Both the position numbers and the translations under genes were made by a program. DNA of 40,123 bases. Origin: Actinomycetes bacterium (GTDB lineage Bacteria > Actinomycetota > Acidimicrobiia > Acidimicrobiales > JABEUL01). The notes below the pieces were generated by a model that had not been told where the DNA came from, did not search any database, and saw nothing but the letters and a program-made list of their open reading frames with translations. This document shows, piece by piece, positions 17,618 through 26,384 of the stretch. Position 1 is the stretch's first letter, and each line of letters opens with the position of its first letter. The DNA is taken from the NCBI GenBank assembly GCA_021777355.1, contig JAJYDO010000017.1:1-40123 (forward strand), in the 5' to 3' direction.

Positions 17618-17664
17618 ATGTGCATTCCTAGATTAGATTCAATTAAACAGATTTTACAAGAGGG

Positions 17665-18099
17665 CTATAAGTTCTCTGGCAAAGGTGGTCTGGTGGAAAA
17701 CGAAAGCGCCCAGTCTTCCTCTGTCATCCCGTCAATGACAAGCCGCCAAGTAAACCTAGACGAGCTCTTGAGGGGAATAGGTCCGACATTTAAGGCCAGT
17801 GCAACATCAATCGGAGAACCTTCTGGCACGCCAGTGGGCCTCTCTACTCTAAAATCTCCTCTAACCTCCAATGGTCTTGGTCCCTCGGGTGTTTCCACTG
17901 TAACAGGAGACGCGTCTTCGTCCACCAAAAACAACTCCCAGTGATGATTAATCTCTGCTTCGTGCCATCCCACGTCGATTTTGATGGCAACCCCAATAGG
18001 AGATGGCGTTGGTCCGATCAACGACCAACCCGCACCCAAAATAAATAATTTTCCGTCGGCGACCTGGACTGCGTCGCACAAGAGCATAGTAACTTTCAC
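17665..18099 (-). CDS. DUF6941-type protein of unknown function
   Basis: About 145 residues resembling an actinobacterial family of unknown function typified by TMLLCDAVQVADGKLFILGAGWSLIGPTPSP, followed by an alternating beta pattern (AIKIDVGWHEAEINHHWELFLVDEDASPV) and a C-terminal beta region. The frame is open to TTG 18111, but GTG at 18099 gives MKVTMLLCDA, the usual start of this family. No catalytic motif, membrane segment or signal peptide is visible. It ends 47 bases before the MaoC gene on the same strand and is divergent from the methyltransferase at 18177 across a short shared promoter region. The family label is from memory and moderately sure. Confidence 0.8.
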   Translation of the reverse strand: MKVTMLLCDAVQVADGKLFILGAGWSLIGPTPSPIGVAIKIDVGWHEAEINHHWELFLVDEDASPVTVETPEGPRPLEVRGDFRVERPTGVPEGSPIDVALALNVGPIPLKSSSRFTWRLVIDGMTEEDWALSFSTRPPLPENL

Positions 18100-18176
18100 A
18101 ACTCTGCACAATATACGACTTACGGACTGCCTTGAGCAATTCCAAGGTATCGGACAAATTGAACTAAATTCTCAGT

Positions 18177-18821
18177 GTGGTAGATCTTAATCTCAGAAAC
18201 GATGTTTACAGGAGGCCTTTGGCCACAGCACTCCGCAGATTAGGCCTGGATAAGGGCTGGACTTGCGTAGATGTCGGCGCGGGTGGTGGAGATGTGAGCG
18301 TCGCGCTTTCTGAAATGGTAGGCCAAGATGGTCGAGTGTACGCCGTGGATCGCGACCCACTGTCCCGAGATGCCACCGCGTCTGCAGCTGCGTCGGCAAA
18401 AGCCCAGGTAATTGCCTTGACCCAGGCAGGTGAAGAGCTTCAACTGCCTGAAAAAGTGGATCTTGCTTATTGCAGATTTCTTTTACTTCACGTTCATGAT
18501 CCCCTTGTGGTAATTAAAAAAATGGCTGCTTCAATAAAAGAAGGTGGCTACCTGGTTATTCAAGAACCAATCACATCGGCAGGCCGCGTAGGAGGCGAAC
18601 CACTTTCTATGGAAAATGCTTTGCACCCCGACATAGGGGCTATTTTACCTGCACTTATTGTAGAAAGTGACTTGAAACTTTTGGATGCTTGGGCAGAAGC
18701 GCCTGCCGGAATCGGCGAAGGACCGGTTAGAGAGTATCTCCACGCCATTACCGGGGTCGATCCGGGAGATGATCCAATTGTCCTCCCTCCTTTGGTCACT
18801 GTCATAGCTACCGGCAAATAA
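18177..18821 (+). CDS. Class I SAM-dependent methyltransferase
   Basis: A 214-residue Rossmann methyltransferase. The SAM-binding motif I is CVDVGAGGGDVSVAL (~31-45). The acidic ribose-binding residue is in VYAVDRDPL, motif II is in DLAYCRFLLLHVHDP and motif III follows GGYLVIQEP. The family is broad and the acceptor cannot be named. The start is GTG at 18177, with no Shine-Dalgarno sequence; the gene may be leaderless or start slightly downstream. It precedes the acyl-CoA dehydrogenase by 20 bases on the same strand, so the two are probably cotranscribed. Confidence 0.88.
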   Translation: MVDLNLRNDVYRRPLATALRRLGLDKGWTCVDVGAGGGDVSVALSEMVGQDGRVYAVDRDPLSRDATASAAASAKAQVIALTQAGEELQLPEKVDLAYCRFLLLHVHDPLVVIKKMAASIKEGGYLVIQEPITSAGRVGGEPLSMENALHPDIGAILPALIVESDLKLLDAWAEAPAGIGEGPVREYLHAITGVDPGDDPIVLPPLVTVIATGK

Positions 18822-18841
18822 AAGTCAGCTAAATTGTCTCC

Positions 18842-20503
18842 ATGGCAAATTTTTCAGAAGAAGCGGATCTTGACGGCGCAAAACAAACTGTGGAGATTGC
18901 AGCTTCAATAGTCGAATCTGCAATCCAAAAATTAAGGGGCGCAATTGCAGAGGGTGAATCAATTGATGACCATCAAGTTTTGGCATATGACGTGGCGCAT
19001 AGTGCTGCAGCCGTTGCGACCGCGAGACATGCCCTTACAACAGGCACAATAAGTTTGGAAGATGGACTTTTGGCTTGTGCTTTCATAGCGGACGCCACCT
19101 CGGAAATTGCTTCGAAAACCATTGGTCGTGAAACTCTTTGGGGAGTTAAGCCCAACTGGCAAAGTGCTGTCCAAGATTTTTTGACAAAGTATAGATCCCC
19201 GCATTTCCTGGCTTCCCTGCATGATGTCACCCCTCAAAGCCATTTGGACCAGGAATTTGAACTTGTAGCCGAAACTTTTAGAAAATTTGGACAAGAAAAG
19301 ATAAAACCGCAGGCCGAACACGTCCATCGAACTAATTCTGACGTGCCCGAAGACGTAATCTTAGGATTGGCGGAGCTTGGAGCTTTTGGCCTAAGTGTGC
19401 CTGAAGAGTACGGAGGGTTTGCCACGGGAGGCGAGCACGATTATGTCGGCATGGTAATTGCAACCGAAGAACTTTCCCGAGCATCACTTGGGATCGGAGG
19501 CTCGCTTATTACAAGGCCGGAGATATTAGCCAGGGCATTGGTTGCAGGAGGGACTGAAGATCAAAAAAAAGATCTACTCCCAAAGCTCGCCACCGCGGAA
19601 ATTATGGCAGCAGTTGCCGTAACCGAACCTAATTTCGGATCAGATGTAGCAGGCCTTTCGGTGACTGCCACGCCGGGAGATGGCGGCTGGTACATAAATG
19701 GAGTAAAGACTTGGTGCACCTTTGCAGCCAGAGCAGATGTCCTGATGCTTTTGGCCAGAACCAATACGGATAAAGGTGCTGGGCACAGGGGGCTCTCGCT
19801 TTTTGTGGTTCCAAAGCCAAGAGGTGATGCTCATGGCTTTTTGTTTACTCAAAATCCTTCGGGAAACGAGAACTTTGAGTCGCCTCTAAGCCGCCCGGGA
19901 AGCGGGAATATCGGCAAATTGGAAGGTCGGCCAATCGACACGATCGGATATCGCGGAATGCACTCCTACGAAGTGGCATTTGATAATTGGTGGGTGGATG
20001 ACAGTGCCCTTGTTGGAGGTGAAAACGGGCTCGGGAAGGGCTTTTACTTGCAGATGCAGGGATTTGAGAATGGCAGACTTCAAACTGCTGCCAGAGCTGT
20101 TGGCGTAATGCAAGCAGCATTAGAAGCTGCAAGCGACTACGCCCAAAACAGAGTTGTATTCGGATCGCCCATCGGCGATTATCAGTTAACCAGAGCCAAA
20201 ATAGGGAGAATGAAAGTAATTCTCCATGCCACTAGGCTTTTTGCATACGAAGTTGCAAGACTTATGGGCAAAGGCGAGGGGGCCATGGAGGCATCAATGG
20301 TCAAGGCCTATGTCTGCCGGGCTGCAGAATGGGTCACAAGGGAGGCCATGCAAATACATGGTGGGATGGGATATGCAGAGGAGTTCCCGGTCAGTCGCTA
20401 TTTTGTCGATGCCAGGGTACTTTCGATTTTTGAAGGAGCCGACGAAACGCTTGCACTAAAAGTAATTGCAAGGTCTCTCGTTGCTGGCCCTAAAAATAAA
20501 TAA
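18842..20503 (+). CDS. Long acyl-CoA dehydrogenase, candidate methylsuccinyl-CoA dehydrogenase
   Basis: A FAD-dependent acyl-CoA dehydrogenase of 553 residues, against ~380 for common members, owing to an N-terminal helical extension of about 150 residues. The core has GLSVPEEYGGF, AVAVTEPNFGSDVAG, a substrate loop ending HSYEVAFDNWWV, the segment MQIHGGMGYAEEFPVSRYFVD and SIFEGADETL with Glu531. Extended acyl-CoA dehydrogenases with a similar N-terminal domain include (2S)-methylsuccinyl-CoA dehydrogenase of the ethylmalonyl-CoA pathway. The nearby MaoC hydratase would fit the next step (mesaconyl-CoA hydration), but ccr, ecm and mcl are not in view. The start ATG has no clear Shine-Dalgarno sequence. 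The dehydrogenase call is firm; the substrate is a hypothesis. Confidence 0.92.
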   Translation: MANFSEEADLDGAKQTVEIAASIVESAIQKLRGAIAEGESIDDHQVLAYDVAHSAAAVATARHALTTGTISLEDGLLACAFIADATSEIASKTIGRETLWGVKPNWQSAVQDFLTKYRSPHFLASLHDVTPQSHLDQEFELVAETFRKFGQEKIKPQAEHVHRTNSDVPEDVILGLAELGAFGLSVPEEYGGFATGGEHDYVGMVIATEELSRASLGIGGSLITRPEILARALVAGGTEDQKKDLLPKLATAEIMAAVAVTEPNFGSDVAGLSVTATPGDGGWYINGVKTWCTFAARADVLMLLARTNTDKGAGHRGLSLFVVPKPRGDAHGFLFTQNPSGNENFESPLSRPGSGNIGKLEGRPIDTIGYRGMHSYEVAFDNWWVDDSALVGGENGLGKGFYLQMQGFENGRLQTAARAVGVMQAALEAASDYAQNRVVFGSPIGDYQLTRAKIGRMKVILHATRLFAYEVARLMGKGEGAMEASMVKAYVCRAAEWVTREAMQIHGGMGYAEEFPVSRYFVDARVLSIFEGADETLALKVIARSLVAGPKNK

Positions 20504-20514
20504 GCCGGATCAAT

Positions 20515-20544
20515 TTGGACAATTAATTGCACTGGCTTTAAGAT
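20515..20544 (+). promoter_or_regulatory. Candidate sigma-70-type promoter for the alcohol dehydrogenase operon
   Basis: TTGGAC (20515-20520) and TAAGAT (20539-20544) are separated by 18 bases, about 70 bases upstream of the ADH start. The spacing and hexamers fit a housekeeping promoter. Seen by eye only. Confidence 0.4.
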
Positions 20545-20613
20545 AACAACTAGTGCTACTGTGCTTATCAACCAAGAAGACAATTCAGCCAAGAAATTAT
20601 TAAGGAGTCAAAT

Positions 20614-21693
20614 ATGCGGGCAGCTATATTGCGCCAAACTGGAGATGAAAATCTCGACATAGTGGATGATCTCGAACTGGCAGGTCCGGGTCCAGGAGAA
20701 GTTCGAATAAAAATTGTGGCTGCCGGACTGTGCCACAGCGACATGTCAGCCATGACGGGCACTATCCCTCAACCGGTCCCCGCTGTTTTGGGCCACGAAG
20801 GATCCGGCGATGTGATTGCCGTAGGCGAGGGCGTCACAAGCGTCAAGGTCGGAGACCGAGTAATTGTAGCCTGGAGCGCCCCTTGTGGACTTTGCAAGGC
20901 ATGCCTGAGAAACGAGCCTCATCTTTGTACGGCCATTATGTTTGGGGCGGGACTTCTCCCCCATTTTTCACAAGGAGGAATGCCGGTATTCGGATTTGCT
21001 GGCAATGGAACTTTCGCCGAGGAGATGGTGCTGCCACAGCAGGCCGTTATTCCAATTCCCAGCGATGTTCCATACGAGGTTGGAGCGTTAATCGGCTGTG
21101 GAGTCATGACGGGCGTTGGGGCGGCAATTAATACCGCTCATGTCAAACCAGGTTCAAGTGTGGTCGTATTTGGATGTGGTGGCGTTGGAATAGCGACAAT
21201 ACAAGGTGCCAAAATTGCCGGAGCCGCGGAGATTATAGCTGTTGACACTGTGGATTCCAAGCTTGAGACCGCAAAGAGATTTGGTGCTACTCACGCCGTT
21301 AAGCCCGATGGCCTCCAGTCAACTGTGGATTCCATTACCGGCCACGACGGAGCCGACTATGCTTTCGAATGTATTGGACTGCCTGCAACAATCAGGAGGA
21401 GCTACGAAATTGTAAGGCGGGGCGGAACTGCGGTGGTCGTTGGAGCGGGGCGGCAAGATCAAAAAGTAGAATTCAACTCCTTCGAGCTATTTTTCAACGA
21501 GAAGAAGTTCCTTGGGTGCTATTACGGTTCAGGCAATGTCAGGACGGACTTTCACAAATTAATTAGGCTCTACAAGGCAGGACGGCTTGATCTTGAAGGC
21601 ATGATCACAGAACGAATGGACATCTCCGAGGTCAACAAGGCCCTTGAGAATATGCGTGGCGGCTCTGTAATCCGGCAAATATTTACTTTCTAG
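20614..21693 (+). CDS. Zinc-dependent alcohol dehydrogenase (MDR superfamily)
   Basis: A 359-residue medium-chain dehydrogenase. Catalytic zinc ligands are visible at C40 (GLCHSD), H61 (GHEG) and C162 (IGCGVMTG). Four cysteines for the structural zinc sit in CGLCKACLRNEPHLC (C91, C94, C97, C105). The NAD(P) fold motif is VVVFGCGGVGIATIQGA, with Asp in IIAVDTVDSK suggesting NAD. Overall it resembles actinobacterial class III-like alcohol dehydrogenases that accept larger alcohols. The start ATG is well supported by AAGGAG. It lies 110 bases after the dehydrogenase and 83 bases before the SDR, all on one strand. The substrate is unknown. Confidence 0.93.
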   Translation: MRAAILRQTGDENLDIVDDLELAGPGPGEVRIKIVAAGLCHSDMSAMTGTIPQPVPAVLGHEGSGDVIAVGEGVTSVKVGDRVIVAWSAPCGLCKACLRNEPHLCTAIMFGAGLLPHFSQGGMPVFGFAGNGTFAEEMVLPQQAVIPIPSDVPYEVGALIGCGVMTGVGAAINTAHVKPGSSVVVFGCGGVGIATIQGAKIAGAAEIIAVDTVDSKLETAKRFGATHAVKPDGLQSTVDSITGHDGADYAFECIGLPATIRRSYEIVRRGGTAVVVGAGRQDQKVEFNSFELFFNEKKFLGCYYGSGNVRTDFHKLIRLYKAGRLDLEGMITERMDISEVNKALENMRGGSVIRQIFTF

Positions 21694-21776
21694 TTTGCCT
21701 TTGAAAAACTGACTTCAAAAAAACCGCTAGGGTAATGGCGTCTTAAGTATTTACGAACCGAAAGGAAGATGCCATA

Positions 21777-22553
21777 ATGGGTCGCCTCGATAATAAGGTC
21801 GCTCTGATAACCGGGGGTGCAAGTGGAATAGGAGCTGCCGCCAGCGAACTCTTTGCCAAAGAAGGTGCCAAGGTCTTGATTGCAGATCGAGATCTTGACA
21901 AAGCTCTGGACCTAGCTAAATCAATTGACTCCCAAGGATATGTGGCCTCTGCAGTTTCTGTAGATGTCTCAGATGAGTCAAGTGTGGCCAAAATGGTTGC
22001 AGTTGCCAAAGAGTCTTACGGATCTCTGAACGTGTTGTTTACCTGTGCCGGCGTTTTTCCAGGTGATGACGGAGGAGTACTCGACACTCCGCTGTCAACT
22101 TGGGATTTTGTCCAATCCATAAATCTAAAGGGCCTTTGGCTTTCTTGCAGAGCTGCAATTCCTGTGATGCTGGAAGCCGGTGGAGGTTCAATTGTCAATG
22201 TAGCGTCATTTGTATCCTTTATGGGAGCTGCGACCGCCCAAGTGGCCTACACTGCTTCTAAGGGTGGAGTACTAGCTCTGAGCAGGGAAATGGCTGTTGA
22301 ATATGCCAGAAAGAATATACGCGTAAACGCTATTTGCCCCGGTCCAATAGAGACGCCTCTGCTAAAAGAGCTGCTTAGTGATCCGGAGCGGCGAAATAGA
22401 AGGCTTGTTCACATTCCAATCGGCAGATTCGGAAAGTCCGAAGAGATCGCAAAAGCTGCGCTCTTCCTAGCCAGCGACGATGCCTCGTTTGTAACTGGGG
22501 CTTCACTTTTAGTTGACGGAGGAATCACAGCAGCATACGTTACTCCGGAGTAG
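21777..22553 (+). CDS. Short-chain dehydrogenase/reductase
   Basis: 258 residues with the complete classical SDR pattern. The cofactor motif is TGGASGIGA (12-20), and the acidic D37 in LIADRD suggests NAD preference. The catalytic set is around S144 (NVASFVS), Y158 and K162 (YTASKGG), and the C-terminus reads FVTGASLLVDGGI. The usual NNAG motif is TCAG here. An AAAGGAAG ribosome site precedes the ATG. It is 36 bases ahead of the glutamine-synthetase-like gene. In other actinobacteria, similar SDRs ending in AAYVTPE stand next to GlnA-like ligases, so a joint role in amine or polyamine-derived catabolism is plausible but unproven. Confidence 0.93.
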   Translation: MGRLDNKVALITGGASGIGAAASELFAKEGAKVLIADRDLDKALDLAKSIDSQGYVASAVSVDVSDESSVAKMVAVAKESYGSLNVLFTCAGVFPGDDGGVLDTPLSTWDFVQSINLKGLWLSCRAAIPVMLEAGGGSIVNVASFVSFMGAATAQVAYTASKGGVLALSREMAVEYARKNIRVNAICPGPIETPLLKELLSDPERRNRRLVHIPIGRFGKSEEIAKAALFLASDDASFVTGASLLVDGGITAAYVTPE

Positions 22554-22589
22554 TCAGCAGGACTCGGATTTTTTAACTACTTTATAAAT

Positions 22590-23969
22590 ATGAACGTTGC
22601 CCCTATTTTGACCTTAGACGAACTATCAAAAGCGGTATCTAACAACTCAATCGATACCGTATTGGTTGTTTTCCCAGACTTGCAAGGTCGCCCGGTGGGC
22701 AAGAGAGTAGTTGGATCATTCTTCATAGATCATGTAGCTCATCATGGGATCGAAGCTTGTGACTACCTGCTCGCAGTCGATGTGGATATGGAGCCGGTGC
22801 CGGGATATTCTTTTACTAATTGGGAAACCGGTTATGGCGACCTCATTGCAAGGTGCGACATGTCGACGCTTAGGATAATTTCTTGGCTCCCTAAAACTGC
22901 TCTTGTAATTTGCGATGTCTTTACAAAGGACTTAGAACCAATTGATGTAGCACCTCGTACGATGCTAAAGAACCAGCTAGCCAGAGCAGCTTATAGAGGC
23001 TTCGAGGTCAAAACGGGCACTGAACTTGAGTTCTTTTTGTTTAAGAATTCATTCGACGAGGCAAGAGATTGTGGCTACAAGAATTTGACGGCGCATTCAG
23101 GCGGAATCGAAGATTACCAAATCTTTGAAACTTCTAGAGAAGAATTTGTTATAAGAGAAATTAGAAATGAGATGCTCAAGGCATCTATCCCAGTCGAATT
23201 CTCAAAAGGCGAGGCGGGTCATGGTCAACATGAGATTAACATTACATATGCCGAAGCTCTTAAGTGTGCAGATAACCACATGATTTTTAAAAACGGCGTA
23301 CGAGAGATAGTAGCTTTAAGCGGATTAAGTGCAACTTTTATGGCTAAATGGTCCATGGAAGAAGTCGGATCTTCATGCCATATCCACTCCTCTCTTTGGC
23401 AGTCTACCCATGGCAAAGAAGTCTCCGTAATGCCCGATGATTCGGGAAATTACGGACTTTCAGATACGGCAAGACAGTGGATCGCCGGTCAACTGCACGG
23501 TGCTACTGAACTGGCATGGTGCTATGCGCATTACGTCAATTCATACAGGCGCTACGTCCCCGGATCGTGGGCACCTACTGCAATTGCTTGGGGAATCGAC
23601 AACAGAACTTGCGGCTTTAGAGTGGTCGGTTCGGGCCAAGGCAAAAGAGTCGAAAACAGAATCCCAGGTGCTGACGTAAACCCATATATTGCACTCAGTG
23701 CTGTCATAGCTTCTGGACTTTACGGAATTGATAACAACTTGGAACTAGAAGAACCCCTTATGGGCAACGGCTATGTTGCCGACAGCGTAAAGCGCATCCC
23801 AAATACGCTTCCTGATGCCGTAGCTGCTTTTGAAGCCTCCGAGATAGCCAATGAAGCATTCGGAAGCCAAGTCCACAGTCACTACTTGAATACCGCGCGT
23901 CAAGAGTGGCTGTCTTATAACAAAGTAATAACCGACTGGGAGTTAAGGCGAAACTTCGAGAGGATTTAA
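22590..23969 (+). CDS. Glutamine synthetase-like ATP-dependent gamma-glutamyl ligase
   Basis: 459 residues of the GS type I superfamily. Metal and glutamate ligands fall in TGTELEFFLF (E135, E137), GEAGHGQHEI (E198, E205) and GSSCHIHSSLW (H254). NSYRRYVPGSWAPTAIAW and RVENRIPGADVNPYIALSA complete the active site. The sequence resembles PuuA/GlnA-like ligases that glutamylate amines such as putrescine or ethanolamine more than housekeeping GlnA. It lacks the usual GlnA C-terminus with an adenylylated Tyr, ending instead in VITDWELRRNFERI. There is no clear Shine-Dalgarno sequence before the ATG. It is followed two bases later by a methyltransferase. The amine substrate cannot be read from sequence. 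Confidence 0.9.
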   Translation: MNVAPILTLDELSKAVSNNSIDTVLVVFPDLQGRPVGKRVVGSFFIDHVAHHGIEACDYLLAVDVDMEPVPGYSFTNWETGYGDLIARCDMSTLRIISWLPKTALVICDVFTKDLEPIDVAPRTMLKNQLARAAYRGFEVKTGTELEFFLFKNSFDEARDCGYKNLTAHSGGIEDYQIFETSREEFVIREIRNEMLKASIPVEFSKGEAGHGQHEINITYAEALKCADNHMIFKNGVREIVALSGLSATFMAKWSMEEVGSSCHIHSSLWQSTHGKEVSVMPDDSGNYGLSDTARQWIAGQLHGATELAWCYAHYVNSYRRYVPGSWAPTAIAWGIDNRTCGFRVVGSGQGKRVENRIPGADVNPYIALSAVIASGLYGIDNNLELEEPLMGNGYVADSVKRIPNTLPDAVAAFEASEIANEAFGSQVHSHYLNTARQEWLSYNKVITDWELRRNFERI

Positions 23970-23971
23970 AG

Positions 23972-24616
23972 TTGTCCCCAATTACATACATTGAAAGAGT
24001 GATTCCGGAACAAAGCGGGCGACCGGTAGTAGACAATTCGAAACATCCGATGCGAGAAGTTACTTTCAATGCTGCTTTTCATCCCGACTCATGGACCAAG
24101 CAACGAGCAGATCAAATTGCCCAGGCTTTTGACGCCCTTGCTCCAACTTGGGAAGAAAGAGAGCATGCCAGGCACGTCTCTCCATTGATCGACGCCATCG
24201 AACGAGGAGGACCCATTCCAGAAGGCCTAGCGCTAGAGGTTGGATCTGGGACTGGAATTGTCACCCCTTATATTCTTAACCACTTTAACAACGTGATTTC
24301 AATAGACATCGCCAAGGAGATGCTCTTAAAAGTGAAACCACGATTGGCTCCACTCATAAGATGCGATAGTTTCTATCTCCCACTCAGAGACAATTCAATT
24401 GCAGCCGCCATATTAGTTAATGCTCTTTTATTTCCTCACGAAATAGATAGAGTTTTGACTAAAAATGGAGTAATCATTTGGGTCAATACGTTGGGAAGCG
24501 ACACTCCGATTCATTTAAGTGCCGAATCTGTGGAGGAGGCAATGCCTGGAAACTGGAGTGGGATAGCGTCTGAGGCCGACTGGGGAACTTGGGTAGTGCT
24601 TAGGCGGCTTAAATGA
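23972..24616 (+). CDS. Class I SAM-dependent methyltransferase
   Basis: A 214-residue protein with motif I LALEVGSGTGIVTPYIL (~90-106), the acidic VISIDIAKEML, and DNSIAAAILVNALLFPHEIDRVL further on. The N-terminal ~50 residues (HPMREVTFNAAFHPDSWT) are not typical of a named subfamily. The start is TTG at 23972, two bases after the ligase stop, with GAGGA about ten bases upstream, so translation is probably coupled. The acceptor is unknown; the position suggests it acts on a product of the SDR/ligase pathway. Confidence 0.87.
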   Translation: MSPITYIERVIPEQSGRPVVDNSKHPMREVTFNAAFHPDSWTKQRADQIAQAFDALAPTWEEREHARHVSPLIDAIERGGPIPEGLALEVGSGTGIVTPYILNHFNNVISIDIAKEMLLKVKPRLAPLIRCDSFYLPLRDNSIAAAILVNALLFPHEIDRVLTKNGVIIWVNTLGSDTPIHLSAESVEEAMPGNWSGIASEADWGTWVVLRRLK

Positions 24617-24681
24617 GCCATTTGCTTCGGTTTGGACTACTAAAGTGTTAATGTTTCAAGAAAAATAAGAGAGGTATCAAA

Positions 24682-24879
24682 GTGAAAATAGTAGTGGATT
24701 TCGATGTTTGTGAGTCCAATGCATTATGCATGGAAATTGTTCCGGAGATATTTGAGGTGAGGGTTGATGATTTTCTCTATGTTCTAAATGACACTCCGGA
24801 TGACTCTCTCTTGCCTAAAGTTGAAGAAGCCGTAAGTGCATGCCCTAAGCAAGCAATTTCGCTTGTCGAGGATAGCTGA
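24682..24879 (+). CDS. [3Fe-4S] ferredoxin
   Basis: A 65-residue electron carrier. Three cysteines match a 3Fe-4S site: C10 and C16 in CESNALC and C54 in SACPKQAI. Where a 4Fe-4S ferredoxin has a fourth Cys, N13 is found. Small ferredoxins of this type usually donate electrons to cytochrome P450s in actinobacteria, but no P450 is present in this window. The start is GTG with GAGAGG upstream. The gene ends one base before the likely gltX start, and gltX's ribosome site lies within the ferredoxin coding region, so the two are tightly coupled. Confidence 0.92.
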   Translation: MKIVVDFDVCESNALCMEIVPEIFEVRVDDFLYVLNDTPDDSLLPKVEEAVSACPKQAISLVEDS

Positions 24880-24880
24880 T

Positions 24881-26383
24881 TTGGTGGAAGCAAAAATACT
24901 TCGAACGAGATTTGCGCCATCGCCAACTGGTTACTTACACGTTGGGGGCGCCCGAACAGCACTTTACAACTACCTGGTAACTCAAAAGGCCAAGAAAGAC
25001 GGCCTTGGAGAGTTCATATTGCGGATTGAAGATACCGACGAAGAACGAAACCGGGACGAGTGGACAAAAGGAATTATTGAGTCATTAAAATGGCTCGGAA
25101 TAGATTGGGATTTAGGTCCTTTTTTCCAGTCACAGCGGCTAGATCTCTACAAAGAAAGCGCAGACCGACTCTTTCAAAACGAACTTTCATACTGGTGTGA
25201 TTGCACAAGAGAAGAAATTGACAGGAGAAATAAAGAAAACTCTCGGCCACCGGGATATGACAGATTTTGCAGAGATCGAGGTCTTGATCAGGCTCCGGGG
25301 AGAGTTTTGCGCTTTATGGTTCCCTCTGAGGGCAAAACTACGGTTAACGACGTTATCCGCGGCGAGGTTGTCGTAGAAAATCGTGTGATTGAAGATTTTG
25401 CAATCATGAAAGCAAATAACGCTCCACTTTTCGTGTTGGCCAATACAATCGACGACATTGACATGGAAATTACCCATGTAATAAGAGGTGAGGAACACCT
25501 ACCTAATACTCCTAAGGTAATTCTTCTCTGGCAGGCGCTACATGGAAAATTAGATTCTGCCGCTGATTCGCAAAGAGCTCTTCCAACTTTTGCTCATTTG
25601 CCACTATTGGTAAATGAGCAAAGACAAAAGCTTTCCAAGCGGCGGGACAAGGTGGCAGTGGAGGACTACAGAGACCAAGGAATACTTCCGGAAGCAATGG
25701 TGAACTATTTAGCATTGCTTGGTTGGGGTCCGGGGAACGATAGAGAGTTTCTTAATCTGCAAGAGATGATCGAACTCTTTGATTTGACCAAGGTAAATTT
25801 AGCCCCCGCATTTTTTGACGAAAAGAAGTTGGCTCACTTCAACGGAACTTACATCAGGGATCTAGATATCGACAGATTTACATTGGAAGCAAGACCTTGG
25901 CTTTCTTATCCGAAGGCAACGTGGGCCGAATCAGACTTTGACCTCACAATTTGGAGCCAAGTAGCACCATTAATTAAAGAACGAGTCGCTACTTTTTCTG
26001 AGATCCCACCAATGGCAGGATTCTTTTTCCTTAATGATGTGCCGATGGATCCGGATGCGTGGAATAAAGCAGTCGCGGGCAATGAGTTTTCTCTTGACGT
26101 ACTTGAAAGGTCACTAGAGTACTATCAAAAGTGTGAATGGGATACTCAAGTACTTCACTTGGGACTCTCAAATATTGCCGATACAATAGGAAAAAAGTTG
26201 GGAAAGATTCAAGCGCCTTTGAGAGTCGCCATCACAGGCCGAACTGTTGGGCCACCCTTATTCGAATCAATGTGCATATTAGGACGTGGGAAAGTTGTTA
26301 ATAGAATTGGATTGGCAATAGAGCGAGTTAAAACCGGATATAGCCCAACTGAGCCAAATCAAAGTAAAGAATTGGAGAACTAA
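24881..26383 (+). CDS. gltX: Glutamyl-tRNA synthetase
   Basis: A class I aminoacyl-tRNA synthetase of about 500 residues that charges tRNA-Glu. In bacteria lacking GlnRS it also charges tRNA-Gln, for later amidation by GatCAB. The HIGH-type motif is in FAPSPTGYLHVGGARTALYNYL and the KMSKS-type motif is KLSKRR. Other hallmarks are LRIEDTDEERN, DDIDMEITHVIRGEEHLPNTPK and the C-terminal anticodon-binding domain with PLRVAITG. Reading frame begins earlier (ATG 24836, inside the ferredoxin gene), but TTG 24881 or GTG 24884 fits the normal N-terminus, and GAGGA lies eight bases before the TTG. It supplies glutamyl-tRNA, the HemA substrate. Confidence 0.96.
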   Translation: MVEAKILRTRFAPSPTGYLHVGGARTALYNYLVTQKAKKDGLGEFILRIEDTDEERNRDEWTKGIIESLKWLGIDWDLGPFFQSQRLDLYKESADRLFQNELSYWCDCTREEIDRRNKENSRPPGYDRFCRDRGLDQAPGRVLRFMVPSEGKTTVNDVIRGEVVVENRVIEDFAIMKANNAPLFVLANTIDDIDMEITHVIRGEEHLPNTPKVILLWQALHGKLDSAADSQRALPTFAHLPLLVNEQRQKLSKRRDKVAVEDYRDQGILPEAMVNYLALLGWGPGNDREFLNLQEMIELFDLTKVNLAPAFFDEKKLAHFNGTYIRDLDIDRFTLEARPWLSYPKATWAESDFDLTIWSQVAPLIKERVATFSEIPPMAGFFFLNDVPMDPDAWNKAVAGNEFSLDVLERSLEYYQKCEWDTQVLHLGLSNIADTIGKKLGKIQAPLRVAITGRTVGPPLFESMCILGRGKVVNRIGLAIERVKTGYSPTEPNQSKELEN

Positions 26384-26384
26384 A

